Positions 6,383 to 15,430 of a stretch of DNA of 32,101 nt are shown here, piece after piece (position 1 is the first letter of the stretch; each line of letters begins with the position of its first letter). The notes under the pieces were generated by a model. It was given only the letters and a program-made list of their open reading frames with translations. It was not told where the DNA came from and did not search any database. The translations under genes were made by a program, and so were the position numbers. Source of the stretch: Gallionellaceae bacterium (GTDB lineage Bacteria; Pseudomonadota; Gammaproteobacteria; Burkholderiales; Gallionellaceae). Where the stretch lies: NCBI GenBank assembly GCA_027448945.1, contig DAIDMQ010000022.1, forward strand, positions 1 through 32,101, in the 5' to 3' direction.

Positions 6383-7000
6383 TCAATCGCTTATCGCAAA
6401 ATAAATTTGATGTAATGCATGTACCTGCTGTTCTAGCCGCTCTAAACTGCCATTGTTGTCTATCAGGTCAGTTGCTATGCGCAAACGCTCGGCTCGACTG
6501 CTCTGCTGCGCCAGGATGCCCCGGACTTCGACCTCACTCAAGTGACTGCGCTGCCTGACACGCTCGATCTGCTTCTCCTCGGCACAGTCCACAACCAGAA
6601 TTCTATGTACCCATTTTTTATACGCCGGGCTCTGCAAGAGTAAGGGCACAACCAAGATGACATAAGGCGCATCAGGTTCGCCGGCGAGTTCCTTTTGCAC
6701 CCGAACACGGATTAGGGGATGTAGCACTGCTTCCAATTTTGCCTTGGCGCCAGCGTTGGAAAATATCAGCTTGCGCATTTTGGCACGATCTAAAGCACCA
6801 TCAGAATCCAAGTAGTCGTGGCCGAAAACGCTTACGACCTCGGTCATCGCCCCACCACCAACCCTGGTCAGTTGATGCGCGATCTCATCGGTATCGATGA
6901 TGTATGCACCGAGATTCTGAAATAGCTTGGAAACTGTAGACTTGCCGCTACCTATCCCACCGGTCAGGCCAACGCACAATCGTTGTTTGGCCGTAGACAT
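6383..7000 (-). CDS. coaE: Dephospho-CoA kinase
   Basis: CoaE phosphorylates the 3'-hydroxyl of dephospho-CoA with ATP, the last step of coenzyme A synthesis. The 205-residue protein has the P-loop GGIGSGKS at residues 14-21, the IDTDEIAH substrate motif near 36-43, an HPLIR segment and the VVPLLLQS strand, followed by a lid region with QSSRAERL. The ATG at 7000-6998 overlaps the pilD stop as TAATG, so translation is probably coupled. A longer in-frame extension upstream lies entirely inside pilD and is not expected to be used. Confidence 0.94.
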   Translation of the reverse strand: MSTAKQRLCVGLTGGIGSGKSTVSKLFQNLGAYIIDTDEIAHQLTRVGGGAMTEVVSVFGHDYLDSDGALDRAKMRKLIFSNAGAKAKLEAVLHPLIRVRVQKELAGEPDAPYVILVVPLLLQSPAYKKWVHRILVVDCAEEKQIERVRQRSHLSEVEVRGILAQQSSRAERLRIATDLIDNNGSLERLEQQVHALHQIYFAISD

Positions 7001-7869
7001 TAGGATGCCGAGATTAACTGTAAATACATTTGGGTGAGTTGCTGTCCCCAGAATAGGGTGATCAAACCGGCACCAGCCAGATATGGGCCAAAGGGAATAG
7101 GGATATTGCGGCCATGGCGCATCACTACGATAAGTGTGATACCTATCACGGCACCCACTAACGACGAGAGCAAGATGATCAGCGGCAACATCTGCCAGCC
7201 GAACCATGCCCCCAAGGCAGCCAGCAACTTGAAGTCACCATAACCCATACCTTCCTTACCGGTGACCAATTTGAACAGCCAATACACACTCCATAGCACC
7301 AAATAACCCAGCATCGCCCCAATCACAGCGGTGGGCAAAGAGGTGTAAGTACCGAATAGATTGAAAATCAAGCCCAACCATAGCAGAGGTAGCGTGACGT
7401 CGTCGGGTAACAACTGGGTATCGAAATCAATAGCCGCTAGCGCTACCAGCGCCCATATAAAAATCATTGCCCCCAGTGCGGCCATTCCAAAGCCAAAGTG
7501 GTAGCCCGCATATGCACATAGCACACCCGAGATTGCTTCGACGAGTGGATAGCGCACGGATATCCCGACACCGCAGCCCTTGCACTTCCCGCGAAGGAAT
7601 ACATAGCTGAATACTGGGATGTTCTCCCAAGCACTGATAGCGTGGTTGCAATGCGGGCATGCAGAACGAGGAACCAGCAAGTTGTAAGCAGGCGATTCCC
7701 GCACTTCCTCTCCACGCATCTCGGCACACTGCTGCAGCCATCCGCACTCCATCATCTTGGGTAGACGGTGTATCACCACATTGAGGAAACTGCCCACGAT
7801 CAAGCCGAGAAATAGGCACAATAAAATAAAAGCGGCCGGAGCCGCTTGCAGTACTTCAAATAAACTCAT
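7000..7869 (-). CDS. pilD: Prepilin leader peptidase / N-methyltransferase PilD
   Basis: PilD is the inner-membrane aspartic protease that cleaves type IV prepilin leaders and N-methylates the new N-terminus. The 289-residue protein has the N-terminal GSFLNVVIHRLP segment, a cytoplasmic zinc-type domain with two CxxC pairs (Cys71/74 and 96/99), and about eight membrane segments. The two catalytic aspartates lie in the AAIDFDTQLLPD region (about 147-156) and the GMGYGD motif (Asp212). All key elements are intact. The gene is 71 bases downstream of pilC and overlaps coaE by one base. It is the expected processing enzyme for the prepilin-like protein at 2735-3460. Confidence 0.95.
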   Translation of the reverse strand: MSLFEVLQAAPAAFILLCLFLGLIVGSFLNVVIHRLPKMMECGWLQQCAEMRGEEVRESPAYNLLVPRSACPHCNHAISAWENIPVFSYVFLRGKCKGCGVGISVRYPLVEAISGVLCAYAGYHFGFGMAALGAMIFIWALVALAAIDFDTQLLPDDVTLPLLWLGLIFNLFGTYTSLPTAVIGAMLGYLVLWSVYWLFKLVTGKEGMGYGDFKLLAALGAWFGWQMLPLIILLSSLVGAVIGITLIVVMRHGRNIPIPFGPYLAGAGLITLFWGQQLTQMYLQLISAS

Positions 7870-7911
7870 AACTCAAGATTCACTCTTAAATAGTTTTACC
7901 GTATTCACGCA

Positions 7912-7929
7912 GGGGGCAAAACTGCCCCC
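7912..7929 (-). promoter_or_regulatory. Intergenic hairpin between pilC and pilD
   Basis: A seven-base stem, GGGGGCA (7912-7918) / TGCCCCC (7923-7929), with a four-base loop lies in the 71-base gap between pilC and pilD. On the transcribed (minus) strand no T-run follows. It is therefore not a canonical terminator and may instead be an mRNA-stability or processing element. The structure is seen; the role is inferred. Confidence 0.5.
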
Positions 7930-7940
7930 CAACTTGAAAT

Positions 7941-9158
7941 TTATACAACTTGTCCCATTTTGAAGATCGGTAGATACATCGCAATCACCATACCGCCGAT
8001 CAGAGTACCCAGCACAACCATAATGATAGGCTCCATCAGGCTGGAAAGAGCGTCAACTGCGTTATCCACTTCTTCCTCATAAAAGTCGGCCACTTTCGAC
8101 AACATCGCATCCAAAGAACCCGCTTCTTCACCGATGGCAACCATCTGCAGCACCATGCTTGGGAACACTTGGGTATCTTGCATCGCAACTGTCAAACTAT
8201 TACCCGTAGTGACTTCGCGCTGTATCGCCTTGGTTGCATCAAAATAAACCGCATTACCCGCCGCACCTGCAACCGAATCAAACGCCTCGACCAACGGAAC
8301 ACCTGCCGCGAACATCGTCGCAAGCGTACGACTCCAACGCGCGATACTCGCCTTGCGTATCAACTCCCCGAAAATAGGCAATCTGAGCAGCAATCTATCC
8401 ATGACGCCTTGCATCTTCTTGCTGCGCTTCCAGAAATAAAAAAATGTATACAAAGCGCCGCCGATTATGCCGAATATCGCCCACCAATAAGCCACAAAGA
8501 AATCCGATATCGCCATGATAACCAGAGTCGGTCCGGGCAGATCCGCGCCAAAGTTCGAAAACAATTCTTTAAATGCCGGAATCACAAAAATCATAATCAC
8601 CGCAGTGATAATGACAGCAACAGCGATAATCGAAATCGGATAGAACAAGGCAGACTTGATCTTGCTCTTAATCGCTTGGATCTTTTCCTTGTATGTAGCC
8701 AAACGCTCCAGCAGACTATCCAGGATACCGGCGGCCTCACCCGCACCGATCAAGTTACAATACAGCTCATCGAAGTACAGGGGGTATTTCTTGAAGGCCT
8801 GTTGCAAGCTGCTGCCTGTTTCAACATCAGTCTTAATATCGAACAAAAGTTTTGCGACCGAGGGATTGCTGTGGCCTTTACCTACAATATCAAATGCCTG
8901 CAGCAGAGGAACACCTGACTTCAGCATAGTTGCCAACTGCCGGGTAAACAATGCGATATCTTTCTCGCTGACCGACTTGCCGGATGCGCGCAGCTTTTTC
9001 ACCTTTGTGACATTGACACCCTGACGGCGCAAAGTGGCGGATACAACGGCCTCTCCGGGTGCACGCATCTCACCTTTGACGATTTTGCCAGTCTTGTCCC
9101 GCCCCTCCCAAAGGTATGAACTTTCTTTGGGCTTTTGATTTTTTTGTGCGACAGCCAT
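7941..9158 (-). CDS. pilC: Type IV pilus inner-membrane platform protein PilC
   Basis: PilC (GspF/PilG family) is the inner-membrane platform that couples the PilB/PilT motors to the growing pilus. The 405-residue protein has the usual duplicated architecture. Two cytoplasmic T2SF domains (about 70-195 and 275-395) each carry the F-x-R-x-L-A-T-M-x-x-x-GVPL pattern and a GE-x-AG-x-LD motif. Membrane segments are near 170-195, 222-245 and 375-400. The start ATG at 9158 has the ribosome site GGAGACAC. It heads the operon with pilD, coaE, zapD and yacG. The assembly ATPase gene pilB, often immediately upstream, is not present in the 136-base gap to the transporter gene. Confidence 0.95.
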   Translation of the reverse strand: MAVAQKNQKPKESSYLWEGRDKTGKIVKGEMRAPGEAVVSATLRRQGVNVTKVKKLRASGKSVSEKDIALFTRQLATMLKSGVPLLQAFDIVGKGHSNPSVAKLLFDIKTDVETGSSLQQAFKKYPLYFDELYCNLIGAGEAAGILDSLLERLATYKEKIQAIKSKIKSALFYPISIIAVAVIITAVIMIFVIPAFKELFSNFGADLPGPTLVIMAISDFFVAYWWAIFGIIGGALYTFFYFWKRSKKMQGVMDRLLLRLPIFGELIRKASIARWSRTLATMFAAGVPLVEAFDSVAGAAGNAVYFDATKAIQREVTTGNSLTVAMQDTQVFPSMVLQMVAIGEEAGSLDAMLSKVADFYEEEVDNAVDALSSLMEPIIMVVLGTLIGGMVIAMYLPIFKMGQVV

Positions 9159-9196
9159 AGTGTCTCCGTTCGGTTCACTGTTGATTCTTGGCGGGT

Positions 9197-9225
9197 ATCA
9201 TGCCGAGCTTTATCACTAATGTAAA
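9197..9225 (-). promoter_or_regulatory. Possible sigma-70 promoter for the pilC operon
   Basis: On the minus strand TTTACA (9225-9220), a 17-base spacer and CATGAT (9202-9197) form a plausible -35/-10 pair about 39 bases upstream of the pilC ATG. The -10 is imperfect (four of six). No other strong candidate was found in the gap. Confidence 0.35.
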
Positions 9226-9294
9226 GCTGCCAAAATTGGTCAGCCTAATCCTGGATTACTTTGCACTTACCGTACACGCGCCTATAAAGAAATT

Positions 9295-10575
9295 TTATTT
9301 AGGTATGCGTGTTTGTAATGGGAAGATACGCACTACTTTAACTACCCTGTCTTGCGTCTGTATGATTTCCATTGGATAGTCCGCGATCTTCAAACTAGTC
9401 CCCGCCTCCGGAATGTCTTCCAAGTGCTCCAATATCAATCCATTCAATGTTTTGGCACCATCCAATGGAAAATGCAAACCCAGCTTTCGATTCAGTTCCC
9501 GCAAACTACTTCCGCCTTCAAGCAGCAGACTTCCGTCATTTTGGCGCAAATATTTACCCGTTAGACTTGGCGACTGCGTCGTAAACTCACCGACGATTTC
9601 CTCCAAAATATTCTCCAGCGTCACCAAGCCCAACAATTCACCGTACTCATCAACCACCAAACCCAAGCGAGTATGGCGTTCTTGGAATTGCTGCAATTGC
9701 TTGAGCAGCGGCGTATCTGAAGGGATGAAATATGCATCGTGCAGAACCGACTTTAGATCTTGAAGATCAAACTCCTCCTCCTGCAACAGGGATAATGCTC
9801 GTTTGATGTGCAATATCCCGACAACATTACTAGGCGCATTTTCATAAACAGGCAGCAACGTGTGATGGCAGGTGATGATTTGATTACGTATCTCTTCTGC
9901 ACTAAGGCTGATATCTAAACCCTCTATTTGATTGCGGGGAATCATCACATCATTCACAGTGATGCGCTCCAAATCGACCAGATTCAGCAGCATCTTCTGA
10001 TGTTTGCGGGGCAAGAAGTGCTCTGCATCAAGCACCAAGCCCCGCAACTCTTCCAGGGTCATCTTATGTTTGCTCTGATCAGTCTGAACCTTGATCCTCA
10101 TCACCCATAACAAGGCTCGCACGATGGCTGTCGCAATAAATACTACCGGATAGAACAACTTAACCAATGGCGCAAGCAGATAGCTCGAAGGCAAGGCAAC
10201 ACGCTCGGGATAGGTTGCCGCGATGATCTTGGGCATAATTTCACTGAACACAACAATCATAAACGCGGTGATGAGTGTACCCACCAACATCGCAGACTCA
10301 TTTTGTCCAAACAAACGCAAGACGATAATTCCCGACAACGTCGCTGCAGCGACGTTCAGAACGGTATTTCCCAACAAGATAGAACCCAGTAGTTGATCTA
10401 TCCTACCTAGCAGTCCTGCGGTGATCTTTGCACTCTTATTACCTTTGCGCACCAAGTGATTCAAGCGGTGGCGATTAATCGCCATCATGCTGGTTTCAGA
10501 GGCAGAAAAGAACGCGCTCAGGATGAGCAGTAGACACAAAAAACCGATCAGGGTGTACAGCGAAAAGTATTCCAA
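9295..10575 (-). CDS. CNNM/CorC-HlyC family transporter (DUF21-CBS)
   Basis: This 426-residue inner-membrane protein has an N-terminal DUF21/CNNM membrane domain (about 1-180; the SAFFSASET motif near 21-29 is typical). A pair of CBS domains follows (about 200-330, with MIPRNQIEG and the VVDEYGELLGLVTLENILEEIVGE segments), then a C-terminal CorC_HlyC domain. The family is linked to magnesium/cobalt efflux or tolerance. The start is a TTG at 10575-10573, since no in-frame ATG fits the conserved N-terminus and no clear ribosome site is visible. It lies 56 bases downstream of the lgt stop on the opposite side and 136 bases upstream of pilC, all on the minus strand. Confidence 0.88.
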   Translation of the reverse strand: MEYFSLYTLIGFLCLLLILSAFFSASETSMMAINRHRLNHLVRKGNKSAKITAGLLGRIDQLLGSILLGNTVLNVAAATLSGIIVLRLFGQNESAMLVGTLITAFMIVVFSEIMPKIIAATYPERVALPSSYLLAPLVKLFYPVVFIATAIVRALLWVMRIKVQTDQSKHKMTLEELRGLVLDAEHFLPRKHQKMLLNLVDLERITVNDVMIPRNQIEGLDISLSAEEIRNQIITCHHTLLPVYENAPSNVVGILHIKRALSLLQEEEFDLQDLKSVLHDAYFIPSDTPLLKQLQQFQERHTRLGLVVDEYGELLGLVTLENILEEIVGEFTTQSPSLTGKYLRQNDGSLLLEGGSSLRELNRKLGLHFPLDGAKTLNGLILEHLEDIPEAGTSLKIADYPMEIIQTQDRVVKVVRIFPLQTRIPK

Positions 10576-10631
10576 TGAAGTTTCAGTCGTTCAAATGATG
10601 ATTCGAGTATCGGGTAAGCTCCGCACGGGTG

Positions 10632-11429
10632 TCAAGGTCGCGCTGCAACGTGCTTGCGCATACTCCACTTAAACATGACCACACCGGCAATGACCATGGG
10701 CACGCTCAACCACTGCCCCATACTGATCCCGAATGTCATCAATCCGAATATCCCATCATCCGGATTGCGGGTGAATTCCCCCAAGAATCGAAAACTACCG
10801 TAAGCGATCAAGAATAGACCGGAGACCGAGCCTATGGGGCGTGGTTTACGTGCGAACCACCATAGGATGATGAACAACAACACGCCCTCTAAAGCAAACT
10901 CATAGAGTTGGGACGGGTGACGAGGAAGATTATCTGCTCTCGGGAATACCATCGCCCAAGGCACATCTGTAGGTCGTCCCCACAACTCGCCATTAATGAA
11001 GTTCCCCAGCCTGCCAAAGGCCAAACCTGGCGGCACCAGAGGCGCGATGAAGTCCATCAGTGCCAACCAGTGCATCTTCTGTTGCCTGGCGAAAATCGCC
11101 ATCGCCACCAGTACACCCAAGAAGCCACCATGAAAAGACATTCCGCCCTCCCATACTGCGAGTATCTTTAAGGGATGCGAGAAATAATATCCCGGGTTAT
11201 AGAACAATACCTCGCCCAAACGCCCTCCTAAAATCACACCCAGTACGCCATAGAACAACAAGTCATCCAGTAGCTTGGGCGTCAACTGCGGATGGTCCAA
11301 CATGGTGATGCGTTTACGCCCCAAAAAGATAAAGGTGATAAAGCCTGCCAGATACATCAGGCCGTACCAATGGATGCCGAATGGGCCAAGATGAATCGCG
11401 ACGGGATCGAATTGAGGATGAACTAGCAT
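10632..11429 (-). CDS. lgt: Prolipoprotein diacylglyceryl transferase
   Basis: Lgt transfers diacylglycerol from phosphatidylglycerol to the lipobox cysteine of prolipoproteins at the inner membrane. The 265-residue protein has about seven membrane segments. It has the HWYGLMYL segment near the N-terminus, the signature [16 protein letters not shown], and a C-terminal [12 protein letters not shown] loop. The start is taken at the ATG at 11429-11427 (MLVHPQFDP), the usual N-terminus. A longer frame back to 11513 would overlap the divergent ilvD start. Substrates in this window include the lipoprotein cytochrome (14318) and the M48 protease (15856). Confidence 0.94.
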   Translation of the reverse strand: MLVHPQFDPVAIHLGPFGIHWYGLMYLAGFITFIFLGRKRITMLDHPQLTPKLLDDLLFYGVLGVILGGRLGEVLFYNPGYYFSHPLKILAVWEGGMSFHGGFLGVLVAMAIFARQQKMHWLALMDFIAPLVPPGLAFGRLGNFINGELWGRPTDVPWAMVFPRADNLPRHPSQLYEFALEGVLLFIILWWFARKPRPIGSVSGLFLIAYGSFRFLGEFTRNPDDGIFGLMTFGISMGQWLSVPMVIAGVVMFKWSMRKHVAARP

Positions 11430-11504
11430 AGGGGAATGGGTTAGAATTGTTCGTCGAATTATCCAGCATATGCGCATACGGCGCTTCATTTTCGAGAATA
11501 TATC

Positions 11505-13358
11505 ATGCCTCAATACCGCTCAAAAACATCCACTCACGGTCGCAACATGGCGGGTGCGCGCGCTTTATGGCGCGCCACCGGCATGAAAGATGGTGACTTC
11601 GGCAAGCCCATCATCGCCATCGCCAACTCTTTCACACAGTTCGTCCCCGGCCACGTCCACTTAAAGGATATGGGCCAATTGGTATCACGCGAGATCGAAA
11701 AGGTCGGCGGCATTGCCAAGGAATTCAACACTATCGCAGTGGATGACGGTATCGCCATGGGACATGATGGTATGTTGTATTCATTACCGTCACGTGATTT
11801 GATTGCCGACTCGGTCGAATATATGGTCAATGCGCATTGCGCCGATGCGCTGGTGTGTATCTCCAACTGCGACAAGATCACGCCGGGCATGTTAATGGCC
11901 GCGATGCGTTTGAATATCCCCGTCGTATTCGTTTCCGGCGGCCCTATGGAAGCAGGCAAAGTGAACTGGCAAGGAAAAACCAAGAACTTGGACTTGGTCG
12001 ACGCCATGGTCGCGGCGGCCGATGGTCACATCAGCGATGAAGAAGTCGACGCGATCGAACGCTCTGCCTGCCCTACTTGCGGCTCCTGTTCTGGCATGTT
12101 CACCGCCAACTCTATGAACTGTTTGACTGAGGCACTGGGCTTATCATTGCCCGGCAACGGCTCTCTGGTTGCCACCCACGCGGAACGCAAGCAACTGTTC
12201 TTGCGCGCCGGTCGCACCATCGTCGAACTGTGTAAACGCTATTACGAACAAGATGACACTTCAGTATTGCCGCGCAACATTGCCACTTTCGATGCGTTCG
12301 AGAATGCTATGACGCTGGACATCGCCATGGGAGGCTCGACCAACACTGTGTTGCACTTACTCGCCATTGCAAGTGAAGCGGGCGTGGGTTTCACCATGAA
12401 AGACATGGATCGCTTATCGCGCCATGTGCCTACCCTGTGCAAGGTCGCCCCTTCTTCCGAATACCATCTTGAGGACGTACATCGTGCCGGCGGCATCGCC
12501 GCCATCTTGGGCGAACTGGACCGCGCAGGGTTGTTGCATGGCGAAGTACACACCGTACACAGCAAGACCCTGCGAGAAGGCCTCAAGCTGTGGGACATCG
12601 CACAGACCTCGGACGAATATGTACAAAAATTCTTCCGCTCCGCACCTGCAGGCATCATTACCACAATCGCCTTTTCACAATCCATGCTCTATCCAGAGTT
12701 AGATACGGACCGCAGCGAGGGCTGTATACGTGACGGCGCACATGCCTACTCCAAGGACGGCGGATTGGCAGTATTGCATGGCAACATCGCCCTTGATGGT
12801 TGCATCGTAAAGACTGCAGGAGTGGATGAGAGCATCCTGAAATTCACCGGACGTGCACGGGTGTTCGAGAGTCAGGACGCTGCGACCGCCGGCATTCTGG
12901 CCGATCAAATCATTGCAGGCGATGTCGTGGTCATTCGCTATGAAGGACCCAAGGGCGGCCCTGGCATGCAGGAGATGCTATACCCGACTTCTTATCTCAA
13001 ATCTAAAGGCTTGGGAAAAGCCTGTGCGCTGCTCACCGACGGCCGTTTTTCCGGCGGCACTTCCGGTTTGAGCATAGGCCATGTCTCACCCGAGGCTGCC
13101 AGCGGCGGCGCAATCGGCTTAGTACATGAAGGCGACACCATCGCAATCGATATCCCCAATCGCACTATCAATCTCGTCATCTCCGAAGCAGAGATGACGC
13201 AACGCCGCGCAACTATGGAAGCCTCGGGTAAACAAGCTTGGAAACCCGCAGCAGAGCGTCCACGCAAGATTTCTGCAGCTTTGCGCGCCTACGCCGCCAT
13301 GGTCACCAGCGCCGATAAAGGCGCTGTGCGCGATGTCACCCAGATCGAAAAACGTTAA
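11505..13358 (+). CDS. ilvD: Dihydroxy-acid dehydratase
   Basis: IlvD dehydrates 2,3-dihydroxy-isovalerate and -methylvalerate to the 2-keto acids in valine/isoleucine synthesis, using an Fe-S cluster. The 617-residue protein is full length and of the E. coli type. Cluster-region cysteines are at 122 ([10 protein letters not shown]) and at 189, 192 and 195 ([11 protein letters not shown]). The [13 protein letters not shown] segment carries the Mg-binding Asp near 81, and the C-terminal GRFSGGTSG motif is present. It diverges from lgt with a 75-base gap between the start codons. The mutarotase-like gene begins 22 bases after its stop, suggesting co-transcription. Confidence 0.96.
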   Translation: MPQYRSKTSTHGRNMAGARALWRATGMKDGDFGKPIIAIANSFTQFVPGHVHLKDMGQLVSREIEKVGGIAKEFNTIAVDDGIAMGHDGMLYSLPSRDLIADSVEYMVNAHCADALVCISNCDKITPGMLMAAMRLNIPVVFVSGGPMEAGKVNWQGKTKNLDLVDAMVAAADGHISDEEVDAIERSACPTCGSCSGMFTANSMNCLTEALGLSLPGNGSLVATHAERKQLFLRAGRTIVELCKRYYEQDDTSVLPRNIATFDAFENAMTLDIAMGGSTNTVLHLLAIASEAGVGFTMKDMDRLSRHVPTLCKVAPSSEYHLEDVHRAGGIAAILGELDRAGLLHGEVHTVHSKTLREGLKLWDIAQTSDEYVQKFFRSAPAGIITTIAFSQSMLYPELDTDRSEGCIRDGAHAYSKDGGLAVLHGNIALDGCIVKTAGVDESILKFTGRARVFESQDAATAGILADQIIAGDVVVIRYEGPKGGPGMQEMLYPTSYLKSKGLGKACALLTDGRFSGGTSGLSIGHVSPEAASGGAIGLVHEGDTIAIDIPNRTINLVISEAEMTQRRATMEASGKQAWKPAAERPRKISAALRAYAAMVTSADKGAVRDVTQIEKR

Positions 13359-13380
13359 TACTCACTCATAAGGAATCGTC

Positions 13381-14292
13381 ATGCCTACAGCACAGAATCT
13401 GAACCAGCAATTCGCTATCGCCGGCCAACTCACTTTCCGTGATGATGCCAGCGGCTTGGTGATCGCAGAATTCAACAATGCACAGGCGACCGCAGCACTG
13501 TGCTTGCAGGGCGCGCATCTGATGAGCTGGCAGCCCAAGAGCCAAGCCAAACCGGTGGTCTGGTTGTCGCGCGACATGAAGGTCGCCGCAGGCAAATCTA
13601 TACGCGGTGGCGCCCCTATATGTTGGCCATGGTTCGGCGCACATCCGAGCGAAGCGAGTTTCCCCGGCCACGGCTATGCGCGCACCGTGCCTTGGCGCGT
13701 GTTGGAGTCCGGCACGGAACCTAATGGCGCAACACGCTTGACGCTGCGTCTGGTCGAAAGTGACAAAACCCGTGCGCAATGGCAACACTCTAGCAATGTC
13801 GATCTAACTGTAATCGTAGGTGAGACACTGCGCATGGAGCTGATTACAGAAAACACTGGCACTCAAGACTTCGTCATTGGCGAAGCTTTGCACACCTATC
13901 TGCAGATCAGCGACATCGGTGCTGTCAGCGTCCAAGGTTTGGAAGGCTGCGAATATTGGGACAAAGTGGGCGGCTCAAATCTGCGCAAGCAAGACGGTGC
14001 GATTACCTTCTCCAGCGAGACAGACCGCGTCTATATCAACACACCCGAAACTTGTGTGATTGAAGACGGCACGCTGGGTCGTCGTATCCATATCAAAAAA
14101 TCTGGCAGCCTCTCCACCGTAGTATGGACACCATGGACAGAAAAGGCCGAAAAAATGGGCGATATGGGACAACCTGACGGCTGGCGCGAAATGGTTTGCG
14201 TGGAATCGGTCAATGCTATCGATAATCTGGTCACAGTTGCGGCAGGTAACAAACACAGCCTCATAGTCGAATACAGTGCCAGCAAGATTTAA
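13381..14292 (+). CDS. D-hexose-6-phosphate mutarotase (YeaD-like aldose-1-epimerase family)
   Basis: This 303-residue protein belongs to the aldose-1-epimerase superfamily, YeaD subgroup, which interconverts alpha and beta anomers of hexose-6-phosphates. Diagnostic segments are GGAPICWPWFGAH (about 78-90), the GHGYARTVPW stretch just after it (His catalytic candidate), and the GEALHTYLQISD segment with a second His near 170. Length matches the subgroup. The ribosome site AAGGA at 13370-13374 precedes the ATG. It follows ilvD by 22 bases and precedes the cytochrome genes by 25 bases, with no visible terminator between. Confidence 0.9.
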   Translation: MPTAQNLNQQFAIAGQLTFRDDASGLVIAEFNNAQATAALCLQGAHLMSWQPKSQAKPVVWLSRDMKVAAGKSIRGGAPICWPWFGAHPSEASFPGHGYARTVPWRVLESGTEPNGATRLTLRLVESDKTRAQWQHSSNVDLTVIVGETLRMELITENTGTQDFVIGEALHTYLQISDIGAVSVQGLEGCEYWDKVGGSNLRKQDGAITFSSETDRVYINTPETCVIEDGTLGRRIHIKKSGSLSTVVWTPWTEKAEKMGDMGQPDGWREMVCVESVNAIDNLVTVAAGNKHSLIVEYSASKI

Positions 14293-14317
14293 TTGTTTTT
14301 ATGACTAGGAGAAAATT

Positions 14318-14896
14318 ATGTTGAACCGTTCTACTATGACTGCATTGCTTTTGTTAACCGGCACCTTAATGGGCTGCCAACATGAGCAAACCCCACCAAA
14401 GGTTGTCCCGCAAGTAACGGTCACTCAAGAGCAAGCCGCTCCCGCGCACTCGCAAGTCACGCCCGTTGCACCTACACCGACCGGGGTGGCTGTGCCGGTC
14501 ACTCCCGCAGTTATTCAGCACGCAACCACAAAACCCGCCGCATCTAGCACGGTCCGCGAGAAACCCGTCGTCAAAGCAGCCGTGGCAAAACCCGTCCCGG
14601 CTCAGCCTGCCGCCGCAAGCAAGTCCACAGTTTTGACAGAGACGGCTGCTTTGCAACTTGCCGGCAAAAACAATTGTTTAGCATGCCATGCAATCAATAA
14701 AAAGTTGGTTGGTCCAGCATGGAAGGCTGTTGCTGATAAGTATCGTGGTGATGCTTCCGCTCAAAGTCGCCTGGAAAGCAAGGTCAGCAAAGGCGGTTCT
14801 GGTGCTTGGGGAAGTATGGCGATGCCGGCAAATTCACCCCGTGTGAAAGCAGAAGATATCACTAGCCTAATTAGATTTATCTTATCTTTACAATAA
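14318..14896 (+). CDS. Lipoprotein-anchored c-type cytochrome with Pro/Ala-rich linker
   Basis: This 192-residue protein is predicted to be a periplasm-facing lipoprotein. It has a short signal with lipobox LMGC (Cys20), then about 80 residues of low-complexity Pro/Ala/Val/Lys linker (about 25-104), then a class I cytochrome c domain with one heme site CLACH (120-124). The heme axial Met lies in GSMAMPAN (Met169 likely). The cytochrome domain is closely similar to the next gene product, with shared blocks HAI-x-KK, VGPAW, KVSKGGSG and AWGSM/NWGSM. A strong ribosome site (TAGGAGAAA) precedes the ATG. The likely role is electron transfer tethered to a membrane; the partner is unknown. Confidence 0.88.
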   Translation: MLNRSTMTALLLLTGTLMGCQHEQTPPKVVPQVTVTQEQAAPAHSQVTPVAPTPTGVAVPVTPAVIQHATTKPAASSTVREKPVVKAAVAKPVPAQPAAASKSTVLTETAALQLAGKNNCLACHAINKKLVGPAWKAVADKYRGDASAQSRLESKVSKGGSGAWGSMAMPANSPRVKAEDITSLIRFILSLQ

Positions 14897-14904
14897 AGTT
14901 GTCA

Positions 14905-14991
14905 ACCTAATCCCGACTAGTTGCGTTAGGTACTTGCCAGATCGACTAGATCGGCATTTACCCAGTCACGCAGCGGGAGTACCCCAACTGC
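14905..14991 (+). promoter_or_regulatory. Three consecutive stem-loops in the leader of the second cytochrome gene
   Basis: Three small hairpins lie in the 121-base gap. They are ACCTAA (14905-14910) / TTAGGT (14926-14931); GCC-A-GATC (14936-14943) / GATC-GGC (14949-14955); and GCAG-c-GGG (14970-14977) / CCC...CTGC (14982-14991). None has a T-run, so they do not look like terminators. They could set stability or translation of the downstream message. The pairings are seen; the function is unknown. Confidence 0.4.
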
Positions 14992-15017
14992 AAAACCTTA
15001 TGAAGGATGGAGAGAAT

Positions 15018-15371
15018 ATGAAATCTATTATCACAACTATGATGGTTGCAGCCGGTTTGATGATCGCAGGTAGCGCGATGGCGACTGATATGCCAGCTAT
15101 TGCCAAGAAAAACAATTGCACGGCATGCCACGCGATAGATAAAAAAGTGGTTGGACCAGCTTGGATGGATGTTTCCAAGAAATATAAAGGTGCTACTGAA
15201 TACACATTCGGCGGCAAGAAATATCCTTTGGCAGAAGGTCTGGCTATGAAGGTATCAAAGGGTGGTTCTGGCAATTGGGGCTCCATGCCTATGCCTGCTA
15301 ACGACCCAGCTGGCACTAAACAGGCTGATATCAAGGAACTCGTTCAGTTTGTTCTTGGCTTAGACAAGTAA
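15018..15371 (+). CDS. Periplasmic class I cytochrome c (c551/c552-like)
   Basis: This 117-residue precursor has a Sec signal peptide (about 1-22, cleavage after AMA) and a mature domain of about 95 residues. There is one heme attachment site, CTACH (34-38), and an axial-Met loop GSMPMPAN (Met92), typical of small soluble cytochromes c551/c552 that carry electrons in the periplasm. The ATG at 15018 has the ribosome site AAGGATGGAG; the open frame further upstream is non-coding leader. It closely resembles the C-terminal domain of the preceding lipoprotein cytochrome but has an insertion of about eight residues (around 60-72). The gene ends with a strong terminator. Confidence 0.93.
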   Translation: MKSIITTMMVAAGLMIAGSAMATDMPAIAKKNNCTACHAIDKKVVGPAWMDVSKKYKGATEYTFGGKKYPLAEGLAMKVSKGGSGNWGSMPMPANDPAGTKQADIKELVQFVLGLDK

Positions 15372-15381
15372 TCCGTCCTCA

Positions 15382-15419
15382 GCATGAAAAAAGCCGGCTT
15401 GCGCCGGCTTTTTTCATGC
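15382..15419 (+). terminator. Strong (bidirectional-type) terminator after the cytochrome genes
   Basis: A perfect 17-base inverted repeat (15382-15398 and 15403-15419) with a TTGC loop contains a GCCGGC core flanked by A6 and T6. The symmetric A/T tracts make it able to act on both strands. Confidence 0.93.
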
Positions 15420-15430
15420 ACCAGATAAAT

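Noticed and set aside
7001..7207. Longer start for coaE
   Set aside because: The extension is antisense-free but wholly inside pilD in another frame; TAATG coupling supports 7000.
8169..8918. 249-residue plus-strand open frame opposite pilC
   Set aside because: Rich in Arg, Asn, Gln and His with no family pattern; a shadow of the well-supported pilC frame.
12242..12685. 147-residue minus-strand frame inside ilvD
   Set aside because: Shadow frame; ilvD is full length with all cluster cysteines.
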